From an uncultured Bacteroidota bacterium (GTDB lineage: Bacteria; Bacteroidota; Bacteroidia; Bacteroidales; UBA932): a DNA stretch of 64,000 nt. The notes beneath the pieces were generated by a model. That model saw nothing but the letters and a program-made list of their open reading frames with translations. It was not told where the DNA came from and made no database searches. Positions 7,972 through 18,400 of the stretch are shown here, in pieces. The position numbers and the translations under genes were made by a program. Where the stretch lies: positions 62,001 to 126,000 of the forward strand of contig CALGSW010000012.1 in NCBI GenBank assembly GCA_937901965.1. The letters are read 5' to 3'. Every line of letters begins with the position of its first letter. Positions within the stretch are counted from its first letter, which is position 1.

Positions 7972-10900
7972 ATGAATGTAAAAGAGAATTTTACAAGGGT
8001 CGGCAAGTTAATTGCCGTTACTCTTCTTCTCCTGTTGGCAGGAGTCTCTTCTTGGGCGCAGGGACGCATTACCGGAAAGGTAATAGACGTTAATGGTCAG
8101 CCACTGGGTTTTGTTACCGTTGTTGTGAAAGGCACTACAACTGCAACTAACACAGCAGAGAACGGTACATTTACCTTCAACAATGTACAAAATGATGCGT
8201 CACTGATTGTTAGTTCAATCGGTTACAGAACTCAGGAAATTGCTCTAAACGGAAGGGCATACGTTGAGATTGTTCTGGAAGAAGATGCAATCAAAATTGA
8301 TGAGCTGGTAGTTACTGCCCTCGGTATTTCACGTGAGAAAAAGGCTCTCGGCTATGCAGTTCAGGATGTTAAGGGTGACGAACTTCAGAAAGTGCGTACA
8401 ACTAACGTTGTTTCTGCACTTTCAGGAAGAGTTGCCGGTGTACAGATTAAGGCTGCTTCAGGGCAGATGGGCGGTGGAGCAAAGATCAATGTCAGGGGTA
8501 ATACATCACTGACAGGCAGCAACCAGCCTCTGTTTGTTGTAGACGGTATTCCTATCAGTAATGCTGACTTCTCATACGGCGCAACAGGCGGCGGCGGTTA
8601 TGACCTTGGTAACCTTGCTTCAGACTTAAATCCTGATGATATTGAGTCAATGTCTGTTCTTAAAGGTGCCTCTGCAACTGCGCTCTACGGTTCAAGAGCT
8701 GCAAACGGTGTTGTAATGGTTACAACAAAAAAGGCTAAAGCTTCACAGAAAACTTTTGGTGTAAGTGTTAACTCATCTGTTACGATTGACAAAGCTGCCT
8801 ATATGCCACAGCTTCAGAAATTGTACGGTGGTGGTTTTGTTTACGAAGGTGCAGGAACGCTGGACGGTTTCCTTGCTGCAAACATCAACGGTAAAACTTA
8901 CAGACTTGTTGACTATGCAACAGATGAAAGCTGGGGACCTAAATATGACCCTAACATGAAGGTTCTGGAATGGAATGCTTTTGATCCTTGGGATACTAAG
9001 AACTACCTGGTTGAGAGGCCTTGGGTTTATCCTGAAAATGACTACAAAACATTCTTCCAGAATGGAGTAAACTACACAAATAATATTCAGATTGCTAAAG
9101 GTGGCGAAGATGGTACATTCAGGTTATCTTACACTAACAGTGAAATAACTGGTATCACACCAAACAGTAAGTTGAGCAGAAATACAATCAGCTTCAGCGG
9201 AACTGCAAATATGAATAAATATCTGGATGTTTGGGCAAATGTGAACTACGTTAATAACGCAGCTACCGGTCGTCCTGAGACAGGATACGGAGACAGAAAC
9301 CCGGTTCAGAAAATGTGGCAGTGGTCACAGACTCAACTGGACTATTATGATTTGAGAGAGTACCTCAATCCTGACGGAACACAGAGAACATGGAACAGAA
9401 CATCATGGGATGATGGTACTCCTATGTACACAGATAACCCATACTGGTCTGCATACAGAAACCATCAGAATGACAGAAGAAACCGTGTATACGGAAATGC
9501 AGGACTTAACCTGAAGCTAGCAGACTGGATTAAAATTACCGGTCGTGTAGGGGTTGACTATTACAATCTGGCAATGGAAGAGAGATTTGCTGTGGGATCG
9601 CAGGCAACTTCTGAATACTACCTTGACGTTAGAGAGGGACTTGAAACTAACATGGAGCTCTTCGCAAGTCTGAACAAGAGGTTTATTGATGACAAGATGG
9701 GTGTGTCTGCAATTATCGGTACAAGCAGATCAGACAGAAAAAGCTGGAGAACAGGCGGTATAACAGTAGGTGGACTGGTAATTCCGGATCTTTATACACT
9801 TTCTAATTCAAATGTTAAGGCTACTGCATATGACACTAAAACTCAAAAGAGAATCAACTCAGTATTCGGCAACCTGACACTTGACTGGAATCAGTTTATC
9901 TATCTTGATGTTACAGCCAGAAATGACTGGTCATCTACACTTCCTTCAAATAATCGTTCATACTTCTATCCATCAGTTAACCTTAGTGCGGTTCTCACAT
10001 CTATTGATGCTCTCAAAGATCTGAGCTGGCTCAATTTTGCAAAGGTTCGCGGTGGCTGGGCACAGGTTGGTAATGATACAGATCCTTATAACCTTGAATC
10101 TTACTATGCAGCATCAACTGGTGGCGCATTTGATTCAAATCCACGCTACAATCCTCCTACAACAATGTCTAATCCATACCTGAAACCTGAATCAACAAGA
10201 TCTTGGGAGGTTGGTTTAGAGGCTCGTATGCTTGATAACAGAGTTGGTTTTGACATTTCATACTTCCAGAAGGATACATATGATCAGATTGTACCTGTTA
10301 TGATTTCGGGAGCATCCGGTTATGCAAGCATGTATATCAACTCAGGTCATATGTCAAATAAAGGTATTGAAGTTACATTAAATCTTGTTCCGGTTAAGAT
10401 AAAAGACTTTACATGGGATATGCAGATTAACCTAGGTACACTTGAAAATAAAGTTATTGAAATTGCAGAGGGGCTAAACTACCTTAACCTCCAGAATGCT
10501 CCATTCCGTGTTAAGTCAGGAGCATTTACAGGAGCTTCATATCCTGTAATTTATGGTACAGGTTATGTATATGATGATCAGGGTAATAAACTGGTTAATC
10601 CGGCAAACGGATATTATGCAGCAACCCCTATCAGAAACATTGGTAATGCAACACCTAACTTTACTGCAGGTATGTCAAATACATTTAACTACAAAGGTTT
10701 TGACTTGAGTATTCTTCTTGACATGCAGAGAGGAGGACATATGTATTACACATCTTATATGTGGGGTATGTACTCTGGTATCTTTGAAGAATCTGCTTTG
10801 CAGAACGGAAAAGATATCCGTGAAGAGGGTGTGCTGATTGACAGTTACTATGGTAAATGGGATGCCGCTGCCGGCAAGTTTGTCTACACAGATGCAACCG

Positions 10901-11241
10901 GAGCAGTTACAACAACACCGGTTAAAAATACTAAGGTATTAGGTGCTGAGACTTACGGAGCATACCACTACGACAGAAATGACGAACAGAACGTATTTGA
11001 CACAGACTACATCAAACTTCGTGAAATCAGATTGGGTTACACAATTCCAGCCAAATTTACAGGTCCAATCAAACAACTTCGCGTATCTGCATTTGGACGT
11101 AACCTTGCTATATGGGGAGAGGCTACCAAACACTTTGACCCTGAATACTTACAAATGGCGGGATCAAACGCTCAGGGTATTGAGGGTGGTTACATACCAT
11201 CAACAAAATCATTCGGTTTCAGTCTGAGCTTTAACTTTTAA
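7972..11241 (+). CDS. SusC/RagA-family TonB-dependent outer-membrane transporter (pair 1)
   Basis: A 1089-residue TonB-linked barrel. The order is signal peptide (ends SSWAQG), CarboxypepD_reg-like beta-sandwich domain (about 31-115, GRITGKVIDVNGQPLGFVTV), plug domain (about 120-260, with NVVSALSGRVAGVQI and VLKGASATALYGSRAANGVV), then a 22-strand barrel ending in the aromatic residue of SLSFNF. It forms the pore under a SusD lid and uses energy from ExbBD-TonB. The cognate SusD follows by about 19 bp. No glycoside hydrolase, sensor or sigma/anti-sigma gene is next to it, so the ligand cannot be inferred as a glycan. No separate TonB-box motif could be picked out confidently. Confidence 0.95.
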   Translation: MNVKENFTRVGKLIAVTLLLLLAGVSSWAQGRITGKVIDVNGQPLGFVTVVVKGTTTATNTAENGTFTFNNVQNDASLIVSSIGYRTQEIALNGRAYVEIVLEEDAIKIDELVVTALGISREKKALGYAVQDVKGDELQKVRTTNVVSALSGRVAGVQIKAASGQMGGGAKINVRGNTSLTGSNQPLFVVDGIPISNADFSYGATGGGGYDLGNLASDLNPDDIESMSVLKGASATALYGSRAANGVVMVTTKKAKASQKTFGVSVNSSVTIDKAAYMPQLQKLYGGGFVYEGAGTLDGFLAANINGKTYRLVDYATDESWGPKYDPNMKVLEWNAFDPWDTKNYLVERPWVYPENDYKTFFQNGVNYTNNIQIAKGGEDGTFRLSYTNSEITGITPNSKLSRNTISFSGTANMNKYLDVWANVNYVNNAATGRPETGYGDRNPVQKMWQWSQTQLDYYDLREYLNPDGTQRTWNRTSWDDGTPMYTDNPYWSAYRNHQNDRRNRVYGNAGLNLKLADWIKITGRVGVDYYNLAMEERFAVGSQATSEYYLDVREGLETNMELFASLNKRFIDDKMGVSAIIGTSRSDRKSWRTGGITVGGLVIPDLYTLSNSNVKATAYDTKTQKRINSVFGNLTLDWNQFIYLDVTARNDWSSTLPSNNRSYFYPSVNLSAVLTSIDALKDLSWLNFAKVRGGWAQVGNDTDPYNLESYYAASTGGAFDSNPRYNPPTTMSNPYLKPESTRSWEVGLEARMLDNRVGFDISYFQKDTYDQIVPVMISGASGYASMYINSGHMSNKGIEVTLNLVPVKIKDFTWDMQINLGTLENKVIEIAEGLNYLNLQNAPFRVKSGAFTGASYPVIYGTGYVYDDQGNKLVNPANGYYAATPIRNIGNATPNFTAGMSNTFNYKGFDLSILLDMQRGGHMYYTSYMWGMYSGIFEESALQNGKDIREEGVLIDSYYGKWDAAAGKFVYTDATGAVTTTPVKNTKVLGAETYGAYHYDRNDEQNVFDTDYIKLREIRLGYTIPAKFTGPIKQLRVSAFGRNLAIWGEATKHFDPEYLQMAGSNAQGIEGGYIPSTKSFGFSLSFNF

Positions 11242-11260
11242 TTAATAGGAGATGCTATAT

Positions 11261-12814
11261 ATGAATACAATAAAAAAATTATTTTTTGCACTTTTGGCAC
11301 TTCCTGTTTTATTAACAGGCTGTGACAAGGAGTTTGATGAGATTAACAAAAGTCCAAACTCAACTACAAGTGTTCCAACGCCTTATATTATGACCTATGC
11401 TCAGAGAGAGCTCGGGTTCTACCTGTATGATGTATGGCGTTCAGGCCGTCAGTCAAGTATTGCCTGCCAGCACCTTGCACAAAGAAACTATACATCTGAG
11501 GACAGATACCTTTTCAGACAAGAGGTTACCGATGGTTTCTTCAGAAACACATACTTCATCACCCAGAGTTTTCAGGATATTATAAATCTGAATACAAATG
11601 AAGCAACCAAAGGAAATATGGCTGCATATGGCGATAATTCAGTTCAGATTGCAACTGCCAAACTGATGCAAATCTGGGCAATTGAACTTCTGGCAGAAAC
11701 CTTTGGAGATGTTCCGTACACTCAGGCATGGCAAGCTCCTGACATAGTAATGCCCGCATACGACAAACAGAGTGACCTGTTCCCTAAACTTCTTGCTGAC
11801 GCAAAAACAGCTGTTGATGCCATTAAAGCAGGAAACAAAGGATGGACAAGCGGTGATGTGATTTTTGGAGGTGATCTTGATAAGTGGGTTGCTTTTGGGA
11901 ACTCATTAAGATTGAGAATTGCATTAAGAATGTCAAATGTAAAGGCAGACTGGAAAACAACAGCAAAAGCCATCATAAATGAAGGCGTTATGGCTTCAAA
12001 TGATGATAATGCTATTATTCAGTTCACCGGCCCCGGAGCTCCTAATGAAGCACCATTCTATAATGGATTTATTGTAGGTAAACGTAATGACTTTACTCTT
12101 ACTAAACAATTTGTAGGTCTACTGGCAGGTGTTAACGATACTGATAAAGGGTATACAAATCCATTTGCAGGACTTGAAGATCCAAGATTCAAAGTCTATA
12201 TTGGAGAAAGTAACTATACAACAGGCAGAAAAACCGGTGTCCCTTACGGAATGCTTGATGCTGCAACCGGTGGTTTCGTTAATGCAAACAGTGCAACTGT
12301 TATTAACATGACAAGACAGCCACTTCCGCTTCTTATTCAGCCAAACTTCTGGTCAACATTCCTTGATTATCCTACTGTTTGCTTCATGAAGAGTGAGGTT
12401 AACGATTTTGACAAAGTTAACCTTGAAGAGGGAATCAGAGCTTCACTAGAAATGTGGGGAGCTGAAGTTGACGAGGATTACATAGATGAAGTACTTGCAA
12501 GATATGATGCCGCAAACGCTGAAGGTAAAAAAGAGATTGTACTTACACAGAAGTATATTCACCTTTTTGCACAGTCATTTGAAGCGTGGGCAGAGTATCG
12601 CAGAACAGGTTATCCTAAATCAATTGTTAAACCTAATGAGGTTACCTACAATGGTGTTAAATTTGTGACTGCTAATGACACAGGTACTGATATAGTACCT
12701 CGTCTTAAGTATGATACAAATGAGTATACTCTTAATGCAGATAACGTAAAGGCCGCAGCAACAAGCATTGGCGGAGACGCATACAACACAAAACTGTGGT
12801 GGGCTAAGAAGTAA
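11261..12814 (+). CDS. SusD/RagB-family nutrient-binding outer-membrane lipoprotein (pair 1)
   Basis: A 517-residue surface lipoprotein that caps the SusC pore and captures the ligand. The chosen ATG gives a compact signal peptide ending LPVLLTGC (Cys at about residue 21). An ATG nine bases upstream at 11252 would add MLY only, with no space for a leader signal. The body resembles the SusD-like_2 subfamily rather than the classical SusD form: long helical TPR-like segments, IWAIELLAETFGDVPYTQAW, and a late LTQKYIHLFAQSFEAWAEYRRTGYP. It follows its SusC directly and precedes a strong terminator, so pair 1 is a self-contained two-gene operon. Confidence 0.93.
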   Translation: MNTIKKLFFALLALPVLLTGCDKEFDEINKSPNSTTSVPTPYIMTYAQRELGFYLYDVWRSGRQSSIACQHLAQRNYTSEDRYLFRQEVTDGFFRNTYFITQSFQDIINLNTNEATKGNMAAYGDNSVQIATAKLMQIWAIELLAETFGDVPYTQAWQAPDIVMPAYDKQSDLFPKLLADAKTAVDAIKAGNKGWTSGDVIFGGDLDKWVAFGNSLRLRIALRMSNVKADWKTTAKAIINEGVMASNDDNAIIQFTGPGAPNEAPFYNGFIVGKRNDFTLTKQFVGLLAGVNDTDKGYTNPFAGLEDPRFKVYIGESNYTTGRKTGVPYGMLDAATGGFVNANSATVINMTRQPLPLLIQPNFWSTFLDYPTVCFMKSEVNDFDKVNLEEGIRASLEMWGAEVDEDYIDEVLARYDAANAEGKKEIVLTQKYIHLFAQSFEAWAEYRRTGYPKSIVKPNEVTYNGVKFVTANDTGTDIVPRLKYDTNEYTLNADNVKAAATSIGGDAYNTKLWWAKK

Positions 12815-12836
12815 TTATTACACTATTTAATGGTTT

Positions 12837-12871
12837 GAGGGTGGCTAACGTTAGCCATCCTCTTTTTTTTT
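12837..12871 (+). terminator. Rho-independent terminator after SusCD pair 1
   Basis: A near-perfect self-complementary sequence, GAGG..GGCTAACGTTAGCC..CCTC, is followed by nine T residues. Confidence 0.88.
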
Positions 12872-12884
12872 AAATAAAATTCTT

Positions 12885-12892
12885 TATATTTG
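12885..12892 (+). promoter_or_regulatory. Bacteroidota -7 box for SusCD pair 2
   Basis: TATATTTG, the same octamer as in front of pair 1, lies 84 bp before the second SusC ATG, giving an A/T-rich leader of about 78 nt. Confidence 0.5.
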
Positions 12893-12976
12893 TAGTTAAC
12901 ATTTCTAGAAACAACTTCAATCAAGGAATAAACAACTTAAACCTAATAAACTTTTTATTAACCAAAAATTAACTAA

Positions 12977-15900
12977 ATGAAAAAAATCAGATTAATTCTA
13001 ACGGTTCTGATAGCTTTCGTGACAAGCGTTGCTTACTCACAGAGTATCAGTATTACCGGTACTGTCACTGATGCCAGCACAGGTGAACCAATTCCGTTTG
13101 CATCTGTACTGGTGAAGGGAACCCGTACTGGAGTCTCTACGGACATTAATGGTAAATACACCATTAGTGCAGCTCCGAATGCAGTACTTACCTTTAGTTC
13201 CATAGGTTACACCGAGAGTGATATACCTGTGTCAAACAGAACAGTGATAGACGCTGTGTTAAGCCCATCTGCAATCGCTCTTGAAGACGTATTGGTTGTG
13301 GCTTACGGTACAGTTAGAAGAGAGGCTAAAACAGGCTCCGTTTCTACTGTTAAAGGGGAGGGAATTGCAGAAGTTCCCGTTACATCAGTTGACAAAATGT
13401 TGGCTGGTAAAATGGCCGGTGTGCAGGTTACTGCTGCTTCAGGTCAGCCGGGTGCTGCTTCTCAAATTCGTGTTCGTGGTACATCTTCCATCAATGCTGG
13501 CAGTGAGCCTCTATGGGTGGTTGACGGTATTCCGGTTATGAATGGTGACCAGTCCTACTTTACAAATACAGGTAACGCTATTGCATCAATTAACCCAAGT
13601 GATATTGAATCAATAACAGTTCTTAAAGATGCTGCTGCTGCTTCGGTATACGGTTCTCGTGCTGCTAACGGTGTTATCCTTGTAACAACTAAGAGTGGTA
13701 AAGAGGGAAAAGCAAGATTCAATGCAAGAGCAAAATACGGTATTTCTCAACTTTCGAATGACAATAATTTCGGCATAATGAATGCTGAGCAACTGTTAGG
13801 TTTCCAGAGAGATGCTGCTAAGAACAGGATGGAGATCGAATCTGCTGCAAACAAGAGCAAATACGATCCTGACAACGCAGCTGGTCTTTACTATCGTCCA
13901 ATGTCTTTGCTTGATAAACCATTGACTGACTGGATGGATCATTTCTCTCGCCTGGGTAAACTTTCAGAATTTGAGATTAACGCATCTGCCGGTAATCAAA
14001 GAGGTAAGTTTTATACTTCTCTCTCTTACCAGGAGAACGAAGGTGTATTCTACGGTATTGATTTCTCAAAATTAACAGCTCGTGTTAACTCAGATTATAA
14101 ATTAACTGACAAACTTGAGATTGGAACCCGCGTTAACTTAGCTTATACAGTTGCTAACGACGTTCCTATGCAATCTTTGTACTATTCCAACCCTGCTTTT
14201 TCAGGAATGACTCTCCTACCTTGGACTCCTGCTTATAACGAGGATGGTACACACAATATCAATATTCCGTATAACAGTTATACCAACCCAAGGGCAACTG
14301 CAGAATATGATGATCAGTGGGAAAAACAGTACAGAATGCAAGGTTCATTCTACTTACAGTGGAGCCCAATTAAGAACATTACTATTAAGACAACAAATGC
14401 TGCAGAGGGTACATTTGGCGAAGGCCGCCGTTATTGGTCACCTGAGACAGATATTGACGGAGCAACAACACTTCAGTCATCAACTTTGCAGTATATGCAG
14501 CTAACAACATCCAATACAATTACTTACAATAATATCTTCAATGATCAGCATAATGTAAGGGCACTGGTTGGACAAGAGGCGATGAGAAGGACTTATAACT
14601 CATACTATATTTACTCACCTAACGTTGACCCTGCTATTCCTTATCCAAATACATCTACTCCTGCTGATGACGAAGGTGGTTACGACTATAGCGCTCGTAC
14701 ACTTATGTCATTCTTCGGAATTTTTGATTATAGCTATGAGTCAAAATATCTGCTACAAGGATCTGTAAGGTATGATGGCAGCTCATTGTTCGGTTCTAAC
14801 AAAAGATGGGGTCTCTTCTGGTCAGCCGGTGGATCATGGAATATCCATAACGAAAGTTGGTTTAAGAACATTAAGATGGTGGATCTGCTTAAGCTTCGTT
14901 TAAGCTATGGTGTTAATGGTAATGATAATATCAGTGCATATCGTGCTTATGGTGTTTATGCATCTACTGCATATAACGGGTATACCGGTATGCTTCCTTC
15001 AACTCCAAGTAATCAGAATCTTTCTTGGGAGCTTAACAAATCATGGAACCTAGGTCTGGACTTTGGTCTCTTTGGAAGACTGAATGGTAGCATTGATGCT
15101 TACAGAAGGCTTACAACTGATATGTTGCTTAGCAAAAACGTTCCGCAAACTTCAGGTTTCTCGTCGAACTTCCTTAACATTGGTGAGTTGCTGAATACAG
15201 GTCTTGAGTTCCAGCTGGAAGGAACTATCCTTCAAAACAAGGATATCACCTGGAATGCAGGTTTGAACATAGCTTACAATAAGACAGAACTTTTGAATCT
15301 AGGTGATAATACAGAGATTACATACTCGGGTGACTCACGTTTGAAACACACAGTAGGAAAGAGTATGTATACATTCTACCTGAAAGATTACTACGGAGTT
15401 AACCCTTCAAATGGTGAAGCACTATGGAGAACTGCTGATGGCTCATTGTCAAACGACTACAATAAAGGAGCCTGGATTTATGCAGGTTCTCCTGAGCCTA
15501 AATTTACCGGTGGTTTCAATACTTCACTTTCTTGGAAAGGATTTAACCTGAGTGCTTTCATTGAATTTAAGACTGGAAATAAAGTTCTGATTGTTGAGAA
15601 TAGATACATCAATGCTGATGGTAACCAGATGAGTATGAATCAATCTACAGCTTCATTGAATTACTGGAAACAGCCAGGTGATGTAGGAGTGAATCCTAAG
15701 CCAATTGCAGGTACTGCAAGTAACTCATATGCATTCGCAAGCACAAGATGGCTGCAGGATGGTAGTTATGCACGTATTAAAGATATTACTCTGTCATACA
15801 GTTTCCCTAAAAAATGGATGGACTCAATTAAGATGTCCGGTCTGAAACTATATGTAAGCGCATACAACCTTTACACTTTCCACGATGTTGATTTCTGGGA

Positions 15901-15985
15901 TCCGGAAAGAGGTGTAACAGGTATGGGTACAGGTATTTATCCTATGACTAAAACCATTGTAGGTGGTTTGGAATTATCATTCTAA
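12977..15985 (+). CDS. SusC/RagA-family TonB-dependent outer-membrane transporter (pair 2)
   Basis: A 1002-residue paralogue of the pair 1 transporter, about 90 residues shorter. A signal peptide ends SVAYSQ, then comes a CarboxypepD_reg-like domain (ISITGTVTDASTGEPIPFAS), a plug with VDKMLAGKMAGVQVTAASGQ and ITVLKDAAAASVYGSRAANG, and a barrel ending GGLELSF. Divergence from pair 1 in the barrel is large, so the two probably take different ligands rather than being a recent duplication. The SusD gene starts 20 bp downstream. It has its own promoter-like box and is separated from pair 1 by a terminator. Confidence 0.95.
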   Translation: MKKIRLILTVLIAFVTSVAYSQSISITGTVTDASTGEPIPFASVLVKGTRTGVSTDINGKYTISAAPNAVLTFSSIGYTESDIPVSNRTVIDAVLSPSAIALEDVLVVAYGTVRREAKTGSVSTVKGEGIAEVPVTSVDKMLAGKMAGVQVTAASGQPGAASQIRVRGTSSINAGSEPLWVVDGIPVMNGDQSYFTNTGNAIASINPSDIESITVLKDAAAASVYGSRAANGVILVTTKSGKEGKARFNARAKYGISQLSNDNNFGIMNAEQLLGFQRDAAKNRMEIESAANKSKYDPDNAAGLYYRPMSLLDKPLTDWMDHFSRLGKLSEFEINASAGNQRGKFYTSLSYQENEGVFYGIDFSKLTARVNSDYKLTDKLEIGTRVNLAYTVANDVPMQSLYYSNPAFSGMTLLPWTPAYNEDGTHNINIPYNSYTNPRATAEYDDQWEKQYRMQGSFYLQWSPIKNITIKTTNAAEGTFGEGRRYWSPETDIDGATTLQSSTLQYMQLTTSNTITYNNIFNDQHNVRALVGQEAMRRTYNSYYIYSPNVDPAIPYPNTSTPADDEGGYDYSARTLMSFFGIFDYSYESKYLLQGSVRYDGSSLFGSNKRWGLFWSAGGSWNIHNESWFKNIKMVDLLKLRLSYGVNGNDNISAYRAYGVYASTAYNGYTGMLPSTPSNQNLSWELNKSWNLGLDFGLFGRLNGSIDAYRRLTTDMLLSKNVPQTSGFSSNFLNIGELLNTGLEFQLEGTILQNKDITWNAGLNIAYNKTELLNLGDNTEITYSGDSRLKHTVGKSMYTFYLKDYYGVNPSNGEALWRTADGSLSNDYNKGAWIYAGSPEPKFTGGFNTSLSWKGFNLSAFIEFKTGNKVLIVENRYINADGNQMSMNQSTASLNYWKQPGDVGVNPKPIAGTASNSYAFASTRWLQDGSYARIKDITLSYSFPKKWMDSIKMSGLKLYVSAYNLYTFHDVDFWDPERGVTGMGTGIYPMTKTIVGGLELSF

Positions 15986-16005
15986 AAATATAAAATTGAT
16001 TAAAG

Positions 16006-17439
16006 ATGAAAAAAACAATACTAATAGCAATTTTATCGTCAACACTGCTTGCTGCCGGTTGTCAGGGTTTCCTAGAGGAGGCTCCTAAACTGACGCAAAG
16101 TTCTGAATTGACACTTTCATCATACAAAGGTTTGGATAAAGCTGTTGCGGGTGCATATTCACCTCTGACAAGTACAAACTGGTATGGTGCTTACTTTGTA
16201 CTTGAGGCAGAAATGCGTTCAGGTAACGCAAAGAAAAGTCCTGCTCCGTTTGACTCAGGACGTATGACTGTTCCATCTGATCTGACTTACAACGAGAACT
16301 CTACATCTGGTTTGTGGGGAACTGCATATTTTGTAATCTCTGCTGCAAATAATGTAATTGACAATCTAGAGGGTAAAGTTGCAACAGGTGTTACTCAGGA
16401 TATGCTTGACAATCTTCATGCTGAGGCTTTGTTCTTAAGAGCACTAGCCCATTTTGACCTTGTTAGACTATTTGCTCGCTCGTATGCATTTGATTCAAAT
16501 GGCCCTGGCGTTCCGATTATACTTCACACTGATGCAACAGGAACTGAGATGCCTGCAAGAAGCTCTGTTAAACAGGTTTATGAGCAAGTTATTGCGGACC
16601 TTCTTCAAGCTGAAACTCTTATTGACCCTGCTTATGAAAGAGCCGGTGTTGCTGATCCAAGATCAGTTGTAACCCTTCCTGCTATCCAGGCTCTGCTTTC
16701 AAGAGCTTATCTCTATTCTCAGCAGTGGCAAAAAGCAGCTGATTATGCAACTAAGGTTATTAACAATCCTAAATTTACAATGTGGACTGCTGATGAACTT
16801 TATGATGTATGGGGAGTAGAAGCTCACACAGATGGTGAGGTAATTTTTGATGTATACGGAAAACCATCCAACTCATATCATGGTCAGTGGGAAACACCTG
16901 CTCAGATGACAAGTCCTAAAGGTTATGCAGACTGTGGAGCAGCTTTGGATATCGTTAATCTTTACGAAGATGGCGATGCTCGTGGTGAATTGTTCCAGAC
17001 AGACAGCAAAGCTCCTGGTCACCACTGGACTACAAAATATATTGGTAAGGGTACTTCTCCTCACAATACAAGCAACGTTGTTGTTCTGAGACTTTCTGAA
17101 ATGTATCTGAACAGAGCAGAGGCGATTATTAACGGTGCAAGTATTGCTGGTGTAACAGCTCTTGCAGATATAAACAAAATAACTTCCAACAGAGGTGCTG
17201 CAGCATATACAAGTGTAGGTGCAGATAACGTTTATCTTGAGCGTCGTAAAGAGCTTGCTTTTGAAGGTCATTACTGGTTTGATGCTTCACGTACAAGAAA
17301 AGGCATCGTAAGAAATGATTATGATGGACCTGCTGCGAAAAAGACTATAGCTGCTGACAGTTACATGTTTGCACTTCCTATCTCTAAGAGAGAGCTGGAC
17401 GTAAACGAGAATCTTGTTCAAAATGAAGGTTATCAATAA
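16006..17439 (+). CDS. SusD/RagB-family nutrient-uptake outer-membrane lipoprotein (pair 2)
   Basis: A 477-residue lipoprotein with lipobox LAAGC (Cys19). The classical SusD layout is visible: the N-terminal region with AHFDLVRLFARSYAFDSNGPGVPI-type TPR packing (ALFLRALAHFDLVRLFA), the repeat-bearing middle, and the C-terminal RagB/SusD domain with VVVLRLSEMYLNRAEAI and ERRKELAFEGHYWFDASR. It should bind extracellular ligand over the pair 2 SusC barrel. The Calx-beta lipoprotein gene follows by 14 bp, giving a SusC-SusD-accessory operon. Confidence 0.94.
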   Translation: MKKTILIAILSSTLLAAGCQGFLEEAPKLTQSSELTLSSYKGLDKAVAGAYSPLTSTNWYGAYFVLEAEMRSGNAKKSPAPFDSGRMTVPSDLTYNENSTSGLWGTAYFVISAANNVIDNLEGKVATGVTQDMLDNLHAEALFLRALAHFDLVRLFARSYAFDSNGPGVPIILHTDATGTEMPARSSVKQVYEQVIADLLQAETLIDPAYERAGVADPRSVVTLPAIQALLSRAYLYSQQWQKAADYATKVINNPKFTMWTADELYDVWGVEAHTDGEVIFDVYGKPSNSYHGQWETPAQMTSPKGYADCGAALDIVNLYEDGDARGELFQTDSKAPGHHWTTKYIGKGTSPHNTSNVVVLRLSEMYLNRAEAIINGASIAGVTALADINKITSNRGAAAYTSVGADNVYLERRKELAFEGHYWFDASRTRKGIVRNDYDGPAAKKTIAADSYMFALPISKRELDVNENLVQNEGYQ

Positions 17440-17453
17440 ATTTTAAACTGATT

Positions 17454-18326
17454 ATGAAAAAACTAATAAAATTTCTCAATATTTTTATCATAGGAGCATT
17501 AGTGCTAGCTTCTTGTGATGTAAACAAGACGCCTGTCTTCCAGGATAAAGATTCATTCGTTGGTTTTACAACCCCAACAGTGAGTGTGAAGGAAGACGGT
17601 GGAGTAGTAAGATTGCCTGTTACTTTTGCATCTCCAGATGGTAAGACTGTTACAGCCACATATACTGTTAAGGATATCTCTGCAAAACAGGGTACAAACT
17701 ACACATTAAAAAATGCTGCTGCAACAATCACATTTGATGCGCAAAACAGAAACTCTTTCATAGAGATTAACATTGTCAACAAAGCAGGTCTGTTCACAGG
17801 TGACCTTAAGTTCTCTGTTGAGATTACTGCTGTACCGGGTGCTAATGTTGGAGGTGATAAAGTTTGTACAGTTACAATTAATGACTTAGACCACCCGTTA
17901 ACTCCAATACTTGGAAGCTACAATGCCACAGGTACAAGTTATTTTAATGGAATACAAGGATGGACTATGACATTTGCAAAAGATGCATCTGACGTCTCTA
18001 AAGTTTGGATTTCAAACTTTGTTGTTGATGGAAGTTCGTTAGCAGTATATGGAGTTGTTAACAAAACTATGACTGAAATCAAAGTGCCTAAAGGACAAAG
18101 AATTGCAGAAAGTACATCTTACGGATTCATTGAACTAAGAGGATACTATGGTCCAGATGGAGCAGTGGAAATTGCAGACGGTGAAAATATTACAATCAAG
18201 ATCAACCCTGATTTCTCAATGGATATCATGGATGAAATTGGTTCATATGTTTGGAGAAACGCAGATAAATCTGGCGGCGCAGGCTGGTATAATATATTTG
18301 CTGCTGATATTAAACTCAAGAGATAG
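17454..18326 (+). CDS. Calx-beta-domain surface lipoprotein, accessory to SusCD pair 2
   Basis: A 290-residue lipoprotein with signal peptide and lipobox VLASC (Cys21). Residues about 33-145 form one Calx-beta-like domain (VSVKEDGGVVRLPVTF ... AKQGTNYTL ... VTINDLD). The remainder (about 150-290) is a beta-rich domain that I do not recognise firmly; it resembles C-terminal halves of SusE/SusF-position lipoproteins. Position as third gene after SusC-SusD suggests an auxiliary binding protein on the cell surface. No catalytic motif is visible. A terminator follows the stop. Confidence 0.75.
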   Translation: MKKLIKFLNIFIIGALVLASCDVNKTPVFQDKDSFVGFTTPTVSVKEDGGVVRLPVTFASPDGKTVTATYTVKDISAKQGTNYTLKNAAATITFDAQNRNSFIEINIVNKAGLFTGDLKFSVEITAVPGANVGGDKVCTVTINDLDHPLTPILGSYNATGTSYFNGIQGWTMTFAKDASDVSKVWISNFVVDGSSLAVYGVVNKTMTEIKVPKGQRIAESTSYGFIELRGYYGPDGAVEIADGENITIKINPDFSMDIMDEIGSYVWRNADKSGGAGWYNIFAADIKLKR

Positions 18327-18350
18327 AGTTTACTATAAATATTTCGATTA

Positions 18351-18379
18351 GGGCAATTCCCAAAGAATTGCCCTTTTTT
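18351..18379 (+). terminator. Rho-independent terminator after SusCD pair 2 operon
   Basis: A perfect 9-bp stem GGGCAATTC / GAATTGCCC with a 5-nt loop is followed by six T. It ends 22 bp before the next gene. Confidence 0.88.
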
Positions 18380-18400
18380 CTAATATAAAATTAGAATATC

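Noticed and set aside
11252..11260. Upstream ATG as start of the first SusD
   Set aside because: It directly abuts the only purine-rich stretch and adds just three residues; the ATG at 11261 gives a standard lipoprotein signal. The difference is small.
7972..18326. Polysaccharide utilization locus
   Set aside because: SusC/SusD pairs are present but no CAZyme, sulfatase or PUL regulator; calling it a PUL would overstate the evidence.
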